Shown: piece after piece, positions 47,799 through 59,400 of the stretch
Position numbering within the stretch: position 1 is the stretch's first letter
Layout of the letters: the number at the start of each line of letters is the position of its first letter
Source: an uncultured Flavobacteriales bacterium
GTDB lineage: Bacteria; Bacteroidota; Bacteroidia; Flavobacteriales_G; Salibacteraceae
Direction of reading: 5' to 3'
DNA length: 64,000 nucleotides
Assembly (NCBI GenBank): GCA_937899835.1
Contig: CALCCE010000304.1
Coordinates: 21,284-85,283 of the forward strand
Translations under genes and position numbers: made by a program
Notes under the pieces: generated by a model
Told to the model about the DNA's origin: nothing
The model's input: the letters and a program-made list of their open reading frames with translations, nothing else
The model's database searches: none

Positions 47799-47879
47799 GG
47801 GAGATACTCAAGCGGTCAACGAGGACAGACTGTAAATCTGTTGCCACTGGCTTCGCAGGTTCGAATCCTGCTCTCCCCA
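47799..47879 (+). tRNA. tRNA-Tyr (GTA)
   Basis: Acceptor arms GGGGAGA / TCTCCCC, anticodon loop CTGTAAA with anticodon GTA, a long variable arm (class II) and T-loop TTCGAAT. CCA is not encoded. Lies 18 bases after tRNA-Thr. Confidence 0.93.
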
Positions 47880-47889
47880 CACTCCGTAA

Positions 47890-47962
47890 GCGGGAGTAGC
47901 TCAGTTGGTAGAGCATTAGCCTTCCAAGCTAAGGGTCGCGAGTTCGAATCTCGTCTCCCGCT
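47890..47962 (+). tRNA. tRNA-Gly (TCC)
   Basis: Acceptor arms GCGGGAG / CTCCCGC, anticodon stem TTAGC/GCTAA with loop CTTCCAA giving TCC, T-arm CGAG/CTCG with loop TTCGAAT. CCA is not encoded. Confidence 0.93.
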
Positions 47963-47997
47963 CACATCGGATTCGGTGTCAAAATCGGATTCGAACC

Positions 47998-48069
<72 letters not shown>

Positions 48070-48136
48070 CTCGATGGAAAACGTTAGTCTTAGCCCTTAA
48101 CAACGATATTAAGCGAATTTTTAAACAACTTAAGTT

Positions 48137-49324
48137 ATGGCTAAAGAAACTTTTGATCGTTCCAAGCCGCACGTAAATATCGGAACGATCGGCCACGTTG
48201 ACCACGGTAAAACTACCCTTACCGCAGCTATCACTCGCGTATTGGCAGATGCCGGTTTCGCTGAGCAACGCGACTTTGATTCGATTGACAACGCTCCGGA
48301 AGAAAAAGAACGTGGTATCACCATCAACACCTCTCACGTAGAGTATCAAACTGAAAATCGTCACTACGCGCACGTTGACTGTCCTGGACACGCCGACTAC
48401 GTAAAGAACATGGTAACTGGTGCTGCCCAGATGGACGGTGCTATCCTTGTAGTAGCTGCGACCGACGGTCCAATGCCACAAACGCGTGAGCACATCCTCC
48501 TCGCTCGTCAGGTAGGAGTGCCTCGTTTGGTAATCTTCATGAATAAAGTTGACCTTGTTGACGACGAAGAGTTGTTGGAATTGGTTGACATGGAAATTCG
48601 CGAGTTGCTTTCTTTCTACGAGTACGATGGAGACAACGTGCCAGTAATTCAAGGTTCTGCCTTGGGTGGATTGAACAACGATGCTAACTGGGTTCCTAAG
48701 ATCATGGAATTGATGGAAGCTGTGGATACCTACATTCCACTTCCTCCTCGTGATGTAGACAAAGATTTCTTGATGCCAATTGAGGACGTATTCTCTATTA
48801 CTGGTCGTGGTACTGTTGCTACCGGTCGTATTGAGTCTGGCGTCATCAACTCTGGCGATCCTGTTGAAATCCTCGGATTCGGTGCTGAGAAGCTCACCTC
48901 TACCATTACTGGTGTTGAGATGTTCCGTAAGATTTTGGATCGTGGAGAAGCTGGTGACAACGTAGGTCTCCTCCTCCGTGGTATCGACAAAAACGAAATC
49001 CGGCGTGGTATGGTAATCTGTAAGCCAGGTTCCATCACCCCACACACCAAATTCAGAGCTGAGGTATATATCCTCAAAAAAGAAGAAGGTGGACGTCACA
49101 CTCCATTCCACAACAAATACCGTCCTCAGTTCTACCTGCGTACCACTGACGTAACTGGTGAAATCGTATTGGAAGAAGGACGTGACATGGTAATGCCTGG
49201 TGACAACCTCACCATTACTGTGAACCTCATTGCTCCTGTAGCCATCAACAACGGTCTTAAATTCGCTATCCGCGAAGGTGGTCGTACGGTTGGTGCTGGT
49301 CAGGTGACCGAGATCATCGAGTGA
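48137..49324 (+). CDS. tuf: Elongation factor Tu
   Basis: The GTPase that brings aminoacyl-tRNA to the ribosome; 395 residues. G1 is GHVDHGKTT, the switch I region [14 protein letters not shown]3 DCPGHADY, G4 NKVD and G5 SAL, followed by the two beta-barrel domains to VTEIIE. Codon use is noticeably more biased (many GTA, CGT, GGT codons) than in surrounding non-ribosomal genes, as expected for a very highly expressed gene. It shares a transcript with the four tRNAs upstream. Confidence 0.98.
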   Translation: MAKETFDRSKPHVNIGTIGHVDHGKTTLTAAITRVLADAGFAEQRDFDSIDNAPEEKERGITINTSHVEYQTENRHYAHVDCPGHADYVKNMVTGAAQMDGAILVVAATDGPMPQTREHILLARQVGVPRLVIFMNKVDLVDDEELLELVDMEIRELLSFYEYDGDNVPVIQGSALGGLNNDANWVPKIMELMEAVDTYIPLPPRDVDKDFLMPIEDVFSITGRGTVATGRIESGVINSGDPVEILGFGAEKLTSTITGVEMFRKILDRGEAGDNVGLLLRGIDKNEIRRGMVICKPGSITPHTKFRAEVYILKKEEGGRHTPFHNKYRPQFYLRTTDVTGEIVLEEGRDMVMPGDNLTITVNLIAPVAINNGLKFAIREGGRTVGAGQVTEIIE

Positions 49325-49359
49325 TCTTTCTGATCATTCTGCGATAGAATATAAAGATT

Positions 49360-49388
49360 AAGGTATCCCCCAAATTGGGGGATACCTT
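49360..49388 (+). terminator. Hairpin between tuf and tRNA-Trp
   Basis: A 12-bp perfect stem (AAGGTATCCCCC / GGGGGATACCTT) with loop AAATT, 35 bases after the tuf stop. Only three Ts follow, so it may be a partial terminator or a processing/stability hairpin releasing the tRNA-Trp precursor. Confidence 0.6.
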
Positions 49389-49405
49389 TGTCGATTAAAC
49401 ATAAT

Positions 49406-49478
49406 ACGGGTGTAGCTCAATTGGTAGAGCACTGGTCTCCAAAACCAGGTGTTGGGAGTTCGAGTCTCTCCTCCCGTG
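49406..49478 (+). tRNA. tRNA-Trp (CCA)
   Basis: Acceptor arms ACGGGTG / CTCCCGT, anticodon stem CTGGT/ACCAG with loop CTCCAAA giving CCA, T-stem GGGAG/CTCTC with loop TTCGAGT. The sixth acceptor pair is a T-T mismatch. It lies between tuf and secE, its usual place. Confidence 0.92.
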
Positions 49479-49490
49479 CAACAAGCAATC

Positions 49491-49688
49491 ATGGCAGGAA
49501 TAGTTGAATACGTACAAGAAGCAGTAGACGAGTTGAAAAACAAAGTCTCCTGGCCTACTTGGTCCGAACTGCAAAGCAGTGCTATCGTCACCTTGGTGGC
49601 TACCTTTATTATCGCTCTGATTATTTACTTGATGGACGTGCTGTTCGGTCAGGGAATGGGGCTTATTTATAAAGGTATATTCGGTTGA
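49491..49688 (+). CDS. secE: Preprotein translocase subunit SecE
   Basis: A 65-residue single-helix SecE. The amphipathic N-terminal part has the conserved ELKNKVSWPTWSEL, followed by the membrane helix AIVTLVATFIIALIIYLMDVLF. It clamps SecY in the inner membrane. The ATG at 49491 is preferred; a TTG 14 codons upstream lies inside tRNA-Trp. Followed by nusG after 20 bases. Confidence 0.93.
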   Translation: MAGIVEYVQEAVDELKNKVSWPTWSELQSSAIVTLVATFIIALIIYLMDVLFGQGMGLIYKGIFG

Positions 49689-49708
49689 TCCTCTTTACGT
49701 GACTGGCC

Positions 49709-50272
49709 ATGGGTGAAGAAAAAACAAACGAGATTGTTAAGCGGTGGTATGTTATCCGCGCAATCAGTGGGAAAGAAAAAAAGGTGAAAGAGTACATTGA
49801 GCTCGAAGTAAGTCACCAAAAATTGGACGACTACATTGCTCAAGTACTCATACCAACCGAAAAAGTTTACCAAATCCGAAATGGAAAGAAAGTAAGCAAA
49901 GAGCGTAACTTTTTTCCTGGATATGTTTTGGTTGAGGCAGCGTTGGTGGGAGAGATTCCACACATCATTAAAAACCTGCCCAACGTTATCGGTTTTCTCG
50001 GTGGAGAAAAAGGGGGGGATCCAATGCCACTCAGGCTCTCTGAAGTCAACCGAATTTTAGGTAAAGTAGATGAACTCGCCGAAAGCGATGAATCGATCAA
50101 TATACCCTTTATTGTTGGTGAGTCTGTCAAGGTAATTGATGGCCCATTCAATAGCTTCTCCGGGGTAATTGAAGAAATAAACGAAGAAAAGAAAAAGCTG
50201 AAAGTGATGGTCAAAATTTTTGGCCGCAAGACGCCACTTGAACTCAGCTACATGCAAGTAGAAAAAGAATAA
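49709..50272 (+). CDS. nusG: Transcription termination/antitermination protein NusG
   Basis: 187 residues. The N-terminal NGN domain, which binds the RNA polymerase clamp, starts KRWYVIRAISGKEKKVKEYIE and includes RNFFPGYVLVEA and GFLGGEKGG. The C-terminal KOW domain has VKVIDGPFNSFSGVIEEI. It couples transcription with translation or Rho. Lies in the secE-nusG-rplK order normal for bacteria. Confidence 0.96.
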   Translation: MGEEKTNEIVKRWYVIRAISGKEKKVKEYIELEVSHQKLDDYIAQVLIPTEKVYQIRNGKKVSKERNFFPGYVLVEAALVGEIPHIIKNLPNVIGFLGGEKGGDPMPLRLSEVNRILGKVDELAESDESINIPFIVGESVKVIDGPFNSFSGVIEEINEEKKKLKVMVKIFGRKTPLELSYMQVEKE

Positions 50273-50333
50273 GCACGGATTCGAACCCCGCTTCCAAGTT
50301 CGTTCCCTTCCCTTGTTCAAACTTAATTGACAA

Positions 50334-50759
50334 ATGGCAAAAGAAGTAAGTGCACTAATCAAACTGCAGGTTAAAGGCGGTGCAGCAAACCCCTCTCCTC
50401 CCGTAGGTCCCGCTTTGGGCGCCAAGGGTGTGAACATCATGGAGTTTTGCAAGCAGTTCAACGCCCGGACCCAAGATAAAGCCGGAAAGGTGTTGCCGGT
50501 AGTTATTACCGTGTACGCCGATAAGTCGTTTGATTTCATTATCAAATCGCCACCGGTAGCGGTTCAATTGAAGGAAGCAGCAAAACTGAAGTCAGGCTCT
50601 GCCGAGCCTAACCGTGTGAAGGTTGCTTCTGTAACCAGTGACCAGGTACGTACCATCGCCGAAGAAAAAATGGGGGACCTCAACGCATTTACCGTTGAAG
50701 CCGCTATGGAAATGGTGAAAGGGACTGCCCGGAGTATGGGAATCACCGTAAAAGGTTAA
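50334..50759 (+). CDS. rplK: 50S ribosomal protein uL11
   Basis: 141 residues with the L11 pattern: [31 protein letters not shown] at the N-terminal factor-binding domain and [37 protein letters not shown] at the rRNA-binding end. It forms the L7/L12 stalk base. The 61-base gap from nusG may contain a promoter, but I see no TAnnTTTG match. Confidence 0.97.
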   Translation: MAKEVSALIKLQVKGGAANPSPPVGPALGAKGVNIMEFCKQFNARTQDKAGKVLPVVITVYADKSFDFIIKSPPVAVQLKEAAKLKSGSAEPNRVKVASVTSDQVRTIAEEKMGDLNAFTVEAAMEMVKGTARSMGITVKG

Positions 50760-50793
50760 TTCTTCGTTACACCTGCTTAAATAAGAAACTACA

Positions 50794-51489
50794 ATGGCAA
50801 CGATTTCGAAGAACCGCAAGAAAATTCTCGAGCAATACGACCTCGACAAAGCCTATCCGCTCAACGAAGCCTGTGAGTTGGTTCAAAAAACCAGCACCAC
50901 CAAGTTCGATGCTTCCATCGATTTGGCCATCAAGTTGGGAGTAGATCCACGTAAAGCCAATCAAATGGTACGTGGCACTGTTTCCCTCCCACATGGAACG
51001 GGTAAAGATGTACGGGTTTTGGTCCTCTGTACTCCTGACAAGGAAGAAGAAGCCAAAGCGGCTGGCGCCGATCACGTAGGTCTCGATGAATTCATTACCA
51101 AAATCAAAGGAGGATGGACTGACGTTGACGTCATTATCACCATGCCTTCAGTGATGGGCAAAGTTGGCGCGCTTGGACGTATTTTAGGTCCACGTGGTCT
51201 CATGCCTAACCCTAAAACCGGAACTGTTACTATGGAGGTAGGAAAAGCTGTCTCAGAAGTAAAAGCCGGTAAAATCGACTTTAAAGTTGACAAGTATGGT
51301 ATTATCCATGCCGCTGTTGGCAAGGCTTCTTTTGAGCCTGCAAAGTTGATCGACAATGCAAGTGAGCTGTTACAAACTATAATCAAGCTGAAGCCTACCG
51401 CGGCCAAGGGTACTTACGTCAAGAGCGTCTTTTTGTCGAGTACGATGGGTCCGGGAGTTCAGATTGACTCCAAGTCCCTCGTGGCTTAA
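50794..51489 (+). CDS. rplA: 50S ribosomal protein uL1
   Basis: 231 residues, with [52 protein letters not shown] and [13 protein letters not shown]1 forms the mobile stalk at the E site and in many bacteria represses its own operon by binding an RNA mimic of 23S; I did not find a clear mimic upstream of rplK. Confidence 0.97.
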   Translation: MATISKNRKKILEQYDLDKAYPLNEACELVQKTSTTKFDASIDLAIKLGVDPRKANQMVRGTVSLPHGTGKDVRVLVLCTPDKEEEAKAAGADHVGLDEFITKIKGGWTDVDVIITMPSVMGKVGALGRILGPRGLMPNPKTGTVTMEVGKAVSEVKAGKIDFKVDKYGIIHAAVGKASFEPAKLIDNASELLQTIIKLKPTAAKGTYVKSVFLSSTMGPGVQIDSKSLVA

Positions 51490-51509
51490 TCTCATCAATC
51501 TTTTCGGAT

Positions 51510-52034
51510 ATGACTAGAGAAGAGAAAAATCAATTGATTGACTCCCTGGCAGATAAACTCGCGTCTTCCAACGTGGTATATCTTACCGATGTTTCCGAGA
51601 TGACGGTTGAGAAATCCAACCGACTCCGTCGTGCCTGCTTTCAAAAGGACATTACCTTAGAGGTAGTGAAGAATACCCTTTTGAAGAAAGCCATGGACCG
51701 GGTGGAGGATAAAGACTTCTCAGAACTTTACGAGACCCTGAAAGGCAATACTTCCATCATGCTTTCTGAAGTGAGCAACGCACCAGCGAAACTCATCAAA
51801 GAATTCCGCAAGAAAGAAGAGAAGCCCATTCTTAAAGCGGCCTTCGTTGAAGAAACTGTGTATGTTGGCGATGACCAACTGGAATCTTTGACCAACCTCA
51901 AATCGAAAAACGAATTGATCGCAGACGTGATCGCCTTGTTGCAATCTCCTGCGAAAAATGTTATCTCTGGCCTTTCCTCTGGTGGAGGCAAATTGGCCGG
52001 AATTGTTAAGACGCTGTCTGAACGGGAAGCGTAA
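51510..52034 (+). CDS. rplJ: 50S ribosomal protein uL10
   Basis: 174 residues: [31 protein letters not shown] is the rRNA-binding part, and the C-terminal helix (ENALIAL-equivalent region ending VKTLSERE) binds L7/L12 dimers. Only 20 bases separate it from rplA, too short for the long L10 autoregulatory leader found in some other phyla. Confidence 0.95.
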   Translation: MTREEKNQLIDSLADKLASSNVVYLTDVSEMTVEKSNRLRRACFQKDITLEVVKNTLLKKAMDRVEDKDFSELYETLKGNTSIMLSEVSNAPAKLIKEFRKKEEKPILKAAFVEETVYVGDDQLESLTNLKSKNELIADVIALLQSPAKNVISGLSSGGGKLAGIVKTLSEREA

Positions 52035-52072
52035 TCAAAATTTTTTTTAGAACACACTTAAATTTCAATAAA

Positions 52073-52453
52073 ATGGCCGATTTGAATGCCTTCGCCGAGC
52101 AACTCGTTAACTTGACTGTAAAAGAAGTTAATGAACTCGCAGAAATTCTGAAAAACGATCACGGTATTGAACCCGCTGCTGCTGCTGTAGCTGTAGCTGC
52201 TGGTCCTGGTGGTGGTGATGGTGCTGCTGCAGCCGAAGAAAAGACTGAATTTGACGTAATTCTCAATGCTCCAGGTGGATCGAAACTGGGCGTTGTGAAA
52301 CTGGTGAAAGAACTCACCGGGTTGGGTCTGAAAGAAGCTAAGGAATTGGTAGATAACACTCCTCGTCCTGTTAAAGAAGGAGTGCCCAAAGACGAAGCTG
52401 AAGCAATGAAAGCCCAACTCGAAGAAGCCGGAGCTGAGGTTGAGCTCAAGTAA
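52073..52453 (+). CDS. rplL: 50S ribosomal protein bL12 (L7/L12)
   Basis: 126 residues in the usual three parts: an N-terminal dimerisation helix pair ([20 protein letters not shown]), an Ala/Gly-rich hinge ([21 protein letters not shown]) and the C-terminal factor-binding domain ([40 protein letters not shown]). The hinge is slightly Gly-rich. Confidence 0.97.
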   Translation: MADLNAFAEQLVNLTVKEVNELAEILKNDHGIEPAAAAVAVAAGPGGGDGAAAAEEKTEFDVILNAPGGSKLGVVKLVKELTGLGLKEAKELVDNTPRPVKEGVPKDEAEAMKAQLEEAGAEVELK

Positions 52454-52480
52454 TTCCGGTAGAATACCATTAGACTAAAA

Positions 52481-52506
52481 GGTTTAGACCCCCAGGGGTC
52501 TAAACC
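52481..52506 (+). terminator. Attenuator-like hairpin between rplL and rpoB
   Basis: GGTTTAGACCC (52481-52491) and GGGTCTAAACC (52496-52506) form an 11-bp perfect stem with a CCAG loop, extendable by CTAA/TTAG across a small internal loop. T-rich sequence follows after ~5 bases. Its position parallels the partial terminator between rplL and rpoB in E. coli that sets the ribosomal protein to polymerase ratio. Confidence 0.65.
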
Positions 52507-52559
52507 CTTAGTTGTTTATAGGAGTTTTTTCTTTTTATCAACATTTTCTGCGTTACAAC

Positions 52560-55500
52560 ATGGCCAATCTTTCGAAAAAAGAAACTGGAAGAGTAAGCTT
52601 CGCAAGCACCCAGGCCCAACTGGCCTATCCCGACCTTATGGAGATTCAGCTGAAGTCATTCCGTGACTTCTTCCAGCTGGAAACCTCCGCCGACAACCGT
52701 GCCGATGAAGGTCTGTTTAAGGTGTTTAGCGAGAACTTTCCCATTTCGGATGCCCGAAACAACTTCGTGCTCGAATTCCTGGATTATTTTATCGACCCAC
52801 CACGTTACACGATGGAAGAAACCATCGAGCGTGGACTCACCTACAGTGTGCCACTCAAGGCGAAACTTAAACTTTACTGTACGGACCCCGAACACGAAGA
52901 TTTCGAAACCATTGTTCAGGACGTTTACCTGGGAACCATTCCTTACATGACTCCCAAAGGTTCGTTCATCATCAATGGTGCTGAGCGGGTTGTCGTATCG
53001 CAGTTGCACCGTTCGCCCGGTGTATTCTTCGGACAAAGTTTTCACGCCAACGGAACCAAACTTTATTCCGCACGTGTGATTCCTTTCAAAGGATCATGGA
53101 TTGAGTTTGCTACCGATATCAACGGGGTGATGTTTGCTTACATCGACCGGAAGAAAAAGCTTCCGGTAACTACCTTGTTGCGTTCCATTGGTTACGAAAG
53201 CGACAAAGAAATTCTCGAAATCTTTGATCTCGCCGATGAGATCAAGGTGACGAAAACTGGCTTGAAAAAAGCCATTGGCCGTAAATTAGCCGCCCGTGTT
53301 CTGCGCACCTGGTTCGAAGACTTTGTGGATGAAGACACCGGAGAGGTAGTATCCATCGAGCGGAACGAGGTCATTGTAGACCGTGAAACCTTTTTGGAAG
53401 AAGAGCACATTGAGCTGATCCTCGAATCAGGTTCTAAAACCGTGCTGCTTCACAAAGAGAATGTAAATGCTGCCGATTACTCGATCATTTACAACACTCT
53501 TCAGAAAGATCCTTCCAACTCGGAAATTGAAGCCGTTGAGCACATTTATCGGATTTTGCGGAACGCTGAGCCACCGGATGAGGAAACCGCCCGTGGCATC
53601 ATCGACAAGTTGTTCTTCTCCGATAAACGTTACGATTTGGGAGAAGTTGGCCGTTATCGGATCAACAAAAAATTGAATTTGAACCTGGAGATGGACACCA
53701 AGGTATTGACCAAGGAAGACATCATCAGCATTATCAAATACCTCATCGAGCTGATCAACTCCAAAGCCGATGTGGATGATATCGATCACTTGAGCAACCG
53801 CCGTGTTCGTACGGTAGGTGAGCAGCTTTACAACCAGTTTGGTGTCGGTTTGGCCCGTATGGCCCGTACCATCCGTGAGCGGATGAACGTACGCGACAAC
53901 GAGGTATTTACCCCGATTGATTTGATCAACGCCAAGACCTTGTCTTCGGTGATCAACTCTTTCTTCGGTACCAACCAGCTGTCCCAGTTCATGGACCAAA
54001 CCAACCCACTGTCTGAGATTACCCACAAACGTCGTTTGTCGGCACTCGGACCCGGTGGTCTTTCACGGGAGCGCGCTGGTTTTGAGGTACGTGACGTACA
54101 CTACACCCACTACGGTCGTTTGTGTACCATTGAAACACCTGAGGGACCAAACATTGGTTTGATCTCCTCGCTGTGTGTGTATGCCAAAGTGAATAAACTT
54201 GGATTTATTGAGACGCCTTATCGGGAAGTAGAGTCAGGTAAAGTACTGCTGTCGAAAGACGTGGTTTACCTCTCTGCGGAAGAAGAAGATGCTAAGATCA
54301 TTGCTCAGGCCAACGCTCAGATCAATGAAACAGGTACTTTCCTCACCGATAAAGTAAAATCGCGTTTCGAAGGAGACTTCCCGGTAGTGGAGCCGGATAA
54401 GTTGCACTTAATGGATGTTGCTCCTAACCAGATTGCTTCGATTGCGGCTTCGATGATTCCCTTCCTGGAGCACGATGATGCTAACCGGGCACTGATGGGC
54501 TCGAACATGCAACGTCAGGCGGTTCCATTGCTTCGTCCTGAAGCACCGGTAGTAGGTACTGGTTTGGAAGGCCGGGTAGCACGCGATAGCCGCGTACTCA
54601 TCAACGCAGAAGGAAACGGTACGGTAGAATATGTGGATGCCAATGAAGTCCATATTCGCTACGACCGCGATGATAACGACGAACTGGTGAGCTTCGACGA
54701 CGATGTGAAGAAATACTTCCTCACCAAGTTCAAGAAGACCAACCAATCTACCACCATGAACCTTTCGCCGATTGTGCGCAAAGGACAGCGTGTGGAAGAA
54801 GGTCAGGTACTTTGCCAGGGATACGCTACTCAAGAAGGTGAATTGGCCCTGGGCCGTAACCTGATGGTGGCCTTCATGCCTTGGAAAGGATACAACTTTG
54901 AAGATGCGATCGTGATCTCTGAAAAGGTAGTTCGCGAAGACATTTACACCTCTATCCACGTAGACGAGTATGTGCTGGAAGTGCGGGATACCAAACGGGG
55001 CTTGGAAGAGCTGACCGCAGATATTCCAAACGTTAGCGAAGAAGCTACCCGCAACCTCGACGAAAATGGATTGATTCGTATCGGAACCGATGTAAAGGAG
55101 GGCGACATCCTTATCGGTAAGATTACTCCAAAAGGGGAAACTGATCCTACGCCAGAAGAAAAACTACTCCGTGCCATCTTTGGCGACAAAGCCGGAGACG
55201 TGAAAGATGCTTCATTGAAAGTATCGCCTTCTGTGCAAGGGGTGGTAATCGACAAAAAACTTTTCTCTCGTGCCATTAAAGACCGCAAGGCGAAAGCCCA
55301 GGAAAAAGTGGTGATCGACGAGATCGAAAAGGAAAATGATAAGAAGCAAGGCGCCTTGAAGTCGGTTCTCGTAGAGAAACTGTTCGAGCTGGTAAACGGC
55401 AAAACTTCACAAGGGGTGTTCTCCAACTACAAAGAGGAGATCATCAAGAAGGGAACTAAGTTTACCCTCAAGTTGCTCCAAGGGTTGGATTATGGAGAAA

Positions 55501-56375
55501 TTAATCCGTCCAACTGGACCACGGACGCCGATAAGAATGAATTGATCCGCCGGTTGTTGCACAACTACCACATCAAAGTGAACGATGCCTTGGGTATTTA
55601 CAAACGCAAGAAGTTTGCCGTGACGGTAGGAGATGAACTACCTGCTGGTATCGTACAGTTGGCCAAAGTATACCTCGCTAAAAAGCGGAAGCTGAAAGTA
55701 GGGGATAAGATGGCTGGACGCCACGGAAACAAAGGTATTGTGGCCAAGATCGTACGGGAAGAGGACATGCCTTTCCTTGAAGACGGAACTGCCGTGGACA
55801 TCGTACTGAACCCACTGGGTGTACCTTCCCGGATGAACCTTGGACAGATATACGAAACCGTATTGGGATGGGCTGGAAAACGCTTGGGCGTCAAATTCGC
55901 CACCCCGATTTTCGATGGTGCTTCGGTAGCTGATATTGATGGCTGGGTAGAAATAGCCGGAATTCCAAAATTTGGTCGTACCCAATTGTATGACGGAGGA
56001 ACCGGAGAGAAATTTGACCAGCCTGCTACCGTAGGTGTGATTTACATGCTGAAACTGCACCACTTGGTAGACGATAAAATGCACGCTCGTTCTATTGGAC
56101 CTTACTCGCTCATTACGCAGCAGCCACTCGGTGGTAAGGCCCAGTTTGGAGGCCAGCGTTTTGGTGAGATGGAGGTATGGGCACTCGAAGCTTTCGGTGC
56201 TGCCAACATCCTGCAAGAAATCCTCACGGTGAAATCGGATGATGTGGTCGGAAGGGCCAAAGCTTACGAAGCCATTGTGAAAGGGGAAGTGATGCCAACT
56301 CCGGGTATTCCGGAATCCTTCAACGTGTTGATGCACGAGATGCGAGGATTGGGCTTGAACATCACCCTGGATTAA
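52560..56375 (+). CDS. rpoB: RNA polymerase subunit beta
   Basis: 1271 residues. The rifampicin-region sequence [33 protein letters not shown] is normal at the positions that confer resistance in other bacteria. Other marks are [41 protein letters not shown] and [14 protein letters not shown]. The start at 52560 ([16 protein letters not shown]) is preferred over an upstream ATA-adjacent frame opening at 52512, whose 16 extra residues are hydrophobic and unlike the family. Followed by rpoC after 52 bases. Confidence 0.98.
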   Translation: MANLSKKETGRVSFASTQAQLAYPDLMEIQLKSFRDFFQLETSADNRADEGLFKVFSENFPISDARNNFVLEFLDYFIDPPRYTMEETIERGLTYSVPLKAKLKLYCTDPEHEDFETIVQDVYLGTIPYMTPKGSFIINGAERVVVSQLHRSPGVFFGQSFHANGTKLYSARVIPFKGSWIEFATDINGVMFAYIDRKKKLPVTTLLRSIGYESDKEILEIFDLADEIKVTKTGLKKAIGRKLAARVLRTWFEDFVDEDTGEVVSIERNEVIVDRETFLEEEHIELILESGSKTVLLHKENVNAADYSIIYNTLQKDPSNSEIEAVEHIYRILRNAEPPDEETARGIIDKLFFSDKRYDLGEVGRYRINKKLNLNLEMDTKVLTKEDIISIIKYLIELINSKADVDDIDHLSNRRVRTVGEQLYNQFGVGLARMARTIRERMNVRDNEVFTPIDLINAKTLSSVINSFFGTNQLSQFMDQTNPLSEITHKRRLSALGPGGLSRERAGFEVRDVHYTHYGRLCTIETPEGPNIGLISSLCVYAKVNKLGFIETPYREVESGKVLLSKDVVYLSAEEEDAKIIAQANAQINETGTFLTDKVKSRFEGDFPVVEPDKLHLMDVAPNQIASIAASMIPFLEHDDANRALMGSNMQRQAVPLLRPEAPVVGTGLEGRVARDSRVLINAEGNGTVEYVDANEVHIRYDRDDNDELVSFDDDVKKYFLTKFKKTNQSTTMNLSPIVRKGQRVEEGQVLCQGYATQEGELALGRNLMVAFMPWKGYNFEDAIVISEKVVREDIYTSIHVDEYVLEVRDTKRGLEELTADIPNVSEEATRNLDENGLIRIGTDVKEGDILIGKITPKGETDPTPEEKLLRAIFGDKAGDVKDASLKVSPSVQGVVIDKKLFSRAIKDRKAKAQEKVVIDEIEKENDKKQGALKSVLVEKLFELVNGKTSQGVFSNYKEEIIKKGTKFTLKLLQGLDYGEINPSNWTTDADKNELIRRLLHNYHIKVNDALGIYKRKKFAVTVGDELPAGIVQLAKVYLAKKRKLKVGDKMAGRHGNKGIVAKIVREEDMPFLEDGTAVDIVLNPLGVPSRMNLGQIYETVLGWAGKRLGVKFATPIFDGASVADIDGWVEIAGIPKFGRTQLYDGGTGEKFDQPATVGVIYMLKLHHLVDDKMHARSIGPYSLITQQPLGGKAQFGGQRFGEMEVWALEAFGAANILQEILTVKSDDVVGRAKAYEAIVKGEVMPTPGIPESFNVLMHEMRGLGLNITLD

Positions 56376-56427
56376 GCCAAGCTGCTACGATATTTTTAGA
56401 TAAGATTCAAATTCTAATACGAACAAG

Positions 56428-59400
56428 ATGTCGCTTAGAAAAGAAGTAAAACCCAAAAGCAACTTCACCAAGATCACCATCAGCCTGGCGTCTCCGGAAT
56501 TGATTCTGGAGCGTTCAAGCGGTGAGGTCTTGAAGCCGGAAACCATCAACTACCGGACCTACAAACCCGAGCGGGATGGTCTGTTTTGTGAGCGGATTTT
56601 CGGCCCGGTGAAAGATTACGAATGCCACTGTGGTAAATACAAGCGGATTCGCTACAAAGGCATTGTATGTGATCGCTGCGGGGTAGAAGTAACCGAGAAA
56701 AAGGTTCGTCGGGAGCGCATGGGACACATCTCCCTGGTGGTACCCGTAGCCCACATCTGGTACTTCAAATCATTGCCCAACAAAATCGGGTACTTGCTTG
56801 GCTTGCCAAGTAAGAAACTCGATATGATCATTTACTACGAGCGCTACGTAGTGATCAATCCGGGCATCGCCAAGCGTGCTGATGGAGAGTCCCTGTTGTA
56901 CCTCGACTTCCTCACCGAAGAAGAGTACCTGGATATCCTCGACACGCTGCCAAAAGAAAACCAATACCTGGACGACAGCGATCCGGAGAAATTCATCGCC
57001 AAGATGGGTGCAGAGGCCCTTTACGACCTCCTCTCTCGCCTAAAACTGGATGAATTGTCCTACGAACTGCGGCACAAAGCCAACACCGAAACTTCTCAGC
57101 AGCGGAAAAACGAAGCGTTGAAGCGCCTGCAAGTAGTAGAAGCTTTCCGCGGTGCGCAGGCCCGTTTGGAAAACCGTCCCGAGTGGATGATTGTGAAAGT
57201 AGTTCCAGTGATTCCGCCAGAACTACGTCCGTTGGTGCCGTTGGATGGTGGTCGCTTTGCTACTTCCGACCTCAACGACCTCTACCGTCGGGTAATTATC
57301 CGGAACAACCGTCTCAAGCGTTTGATCGAGATCAAAGCACCTGAGGTAATTCTTCGGAACGAAAAACGGATGTTGCAGGAAGCGGTTGACTCGCTGTTTG
57401 ACAACTCCCGTAAGGCAAGTGCGGTGAAAACCGAATCGAACCGTGCCCTGAAATCTTTGAGCGACAGCTTGAAAGGAAAACAAGGCCGTTTCCGTCAAAA
57501 CTTGCTCGGTAAACGTGTGGACTACTCTGCCCGTTCGGTAATTGTGGTAGGTCCAGACCTGAAACTGCACGAGTGTGGTTTGCCGAAAAACATGGCAGCT
57601 GAGCTTTTCAAGCCTTTTATCATTCGCAAAATGATTGAGCGAGGTATTGTAAAAACCGTAAAATCAGCGAAAAAGATTGTAGACAAGAAAGAGCCTGTAG
57701 TATGGGACATTCTGGAAAACGTATTGAAAGGGCACCCCGTGCTCCTCAACCGTGCTCCAACCCTCCACCGCCTCGGTATTCAAGCCTTCCAGCCCAAGCT
57801 GATTGAAGGAAAAGCCATCCAGTTGCACCCCCTCGTTTGTACTGCGTTCAACGCGGATTTCGATGGTGACCAAATGGCGGTACACGTACCACTCGGTAGT
57901 GCAGCTGTATTGGAGGCGCAAATGCTGATGTTGGCTTCGCACAACATTTTGAACCCTGCGAATGGAGCTCCGGTGGCAGTACCTTCTCAAGACATGGTGT
58001 TGGGACTGTACTACATCACCAAATCTCGTCGTACTGATGATACGCTTACGGTGCATGGAGAAGACATGACCTTCTACTCTGCGGAGGAAGTGATCATTGC
58101 CTTCAACGAAAAGAAATTGGGCCTGCACGCCAACATTCGGGTGCGTGCTGAAGTATTGGAAGACGATCAATTGGTCACCAAACTGATTGATACCACTGCT
58201 GGTCGGGTACTTTTCAACCAGGTAGTGCCGAAAGAAGTAGGTTTCATCAACCAATTGTTGACCAAAAAATCACTCCGTGATATCATTGGTCACATCTTGA
58301 AAATTACCGGTCTGGCGCGTACTGCCCAGTTCCTGGATGACATCAAGCAACTTGGATTCTACATGGCGTTCAAAGGTGGATTGTCTTTCAACATTGAAGA
58401 CGTAATCATTCCACCAGAAAAAGACGACCTGCTTTCCAAAGCTTCTGCTCAGGTAGAAGAAGTATTGATGAACTATAATATGGGTCTCATTACCAACAAC
58501 GAGCGGTACAACCAGATCATTGATATCTGGACACACACCAACTCGCGGTTGACCAACACCTTGATGACCCGCCTGAAAAATGACAACCAGGGCTTCAACT
58601 CCATCTACATGATGTTTGATTCCGGAGCTCGTGGTTCGAAAGAGCAGATTCGTCAGCTCTCCGGTATGCGGGGGCTGATGGCGAAACCGCAAAAATCAGG
58701 TGCTACCGGTGGAGAGATTATTGAGAACCCGATTCTTTCGAACTTTAAAGAAGGACTTTCGATTCTCGAGTACTTTATCTCTACTCACGGTGCCCGTAAA
58801 GGTTTGGCGGATACCGCGCTTAAAACGGCGGATGCGGGTTACCTGACCCGTCGTTTGGTAGACGTAGCTCAAGACGTAGTTATCACGGCTTACGATTGTG
58901 GAACACTTCGAGGTTTGATGACCACTGCCCTCAAGAAAAACGAGGAAGTGGTAGAATCACTCTACGATCGAATCTTGGGTCGTACCACGGTACACGACAT
59001 TTATCACCCAACCGAAGGACACTTGATTGTGAACGCCGGAAACGAGGTAAATGAGAAAATCGCCCGTGAGATTGACGATTCTCCAATTGAAGAAGTAGAA
59101 ATTCGTTCCGTACTCACCTGTGAAATGGTGCGTGGCGTATGTACCCTGTGCTACGGTCGTAACCTCGCCTCTGGCGCAATGGTTCAGGCCGGTGAAGCAG
59201 TAGGTGTAATTGCCGCTCAGTCCATCGGTGAGCCTGGAACCCAGCTGACCCTGCGTACTTTCCACGTTGGGGGTACTGCTTCGAACATTGCCGCTGAGTC
59301 CACCATCTTCGCCAAGAATGATGGCCGCGTAGAAATCGACGAATTGCGGGTAGTAACGCGCAAAAACGAAGAAACCGGAGAGGATCAGCAAATTGTGATT

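Noticed and set aside
50275..50305. A tRNA T-arm-like sequence on the minus strand between nusG and rplK
   Set aside because: GGTTCGAATCC resembles a T-loop, but no acceptor, D or anticodon arm can be built around it and there is no duplicated end that would mark an integration site.
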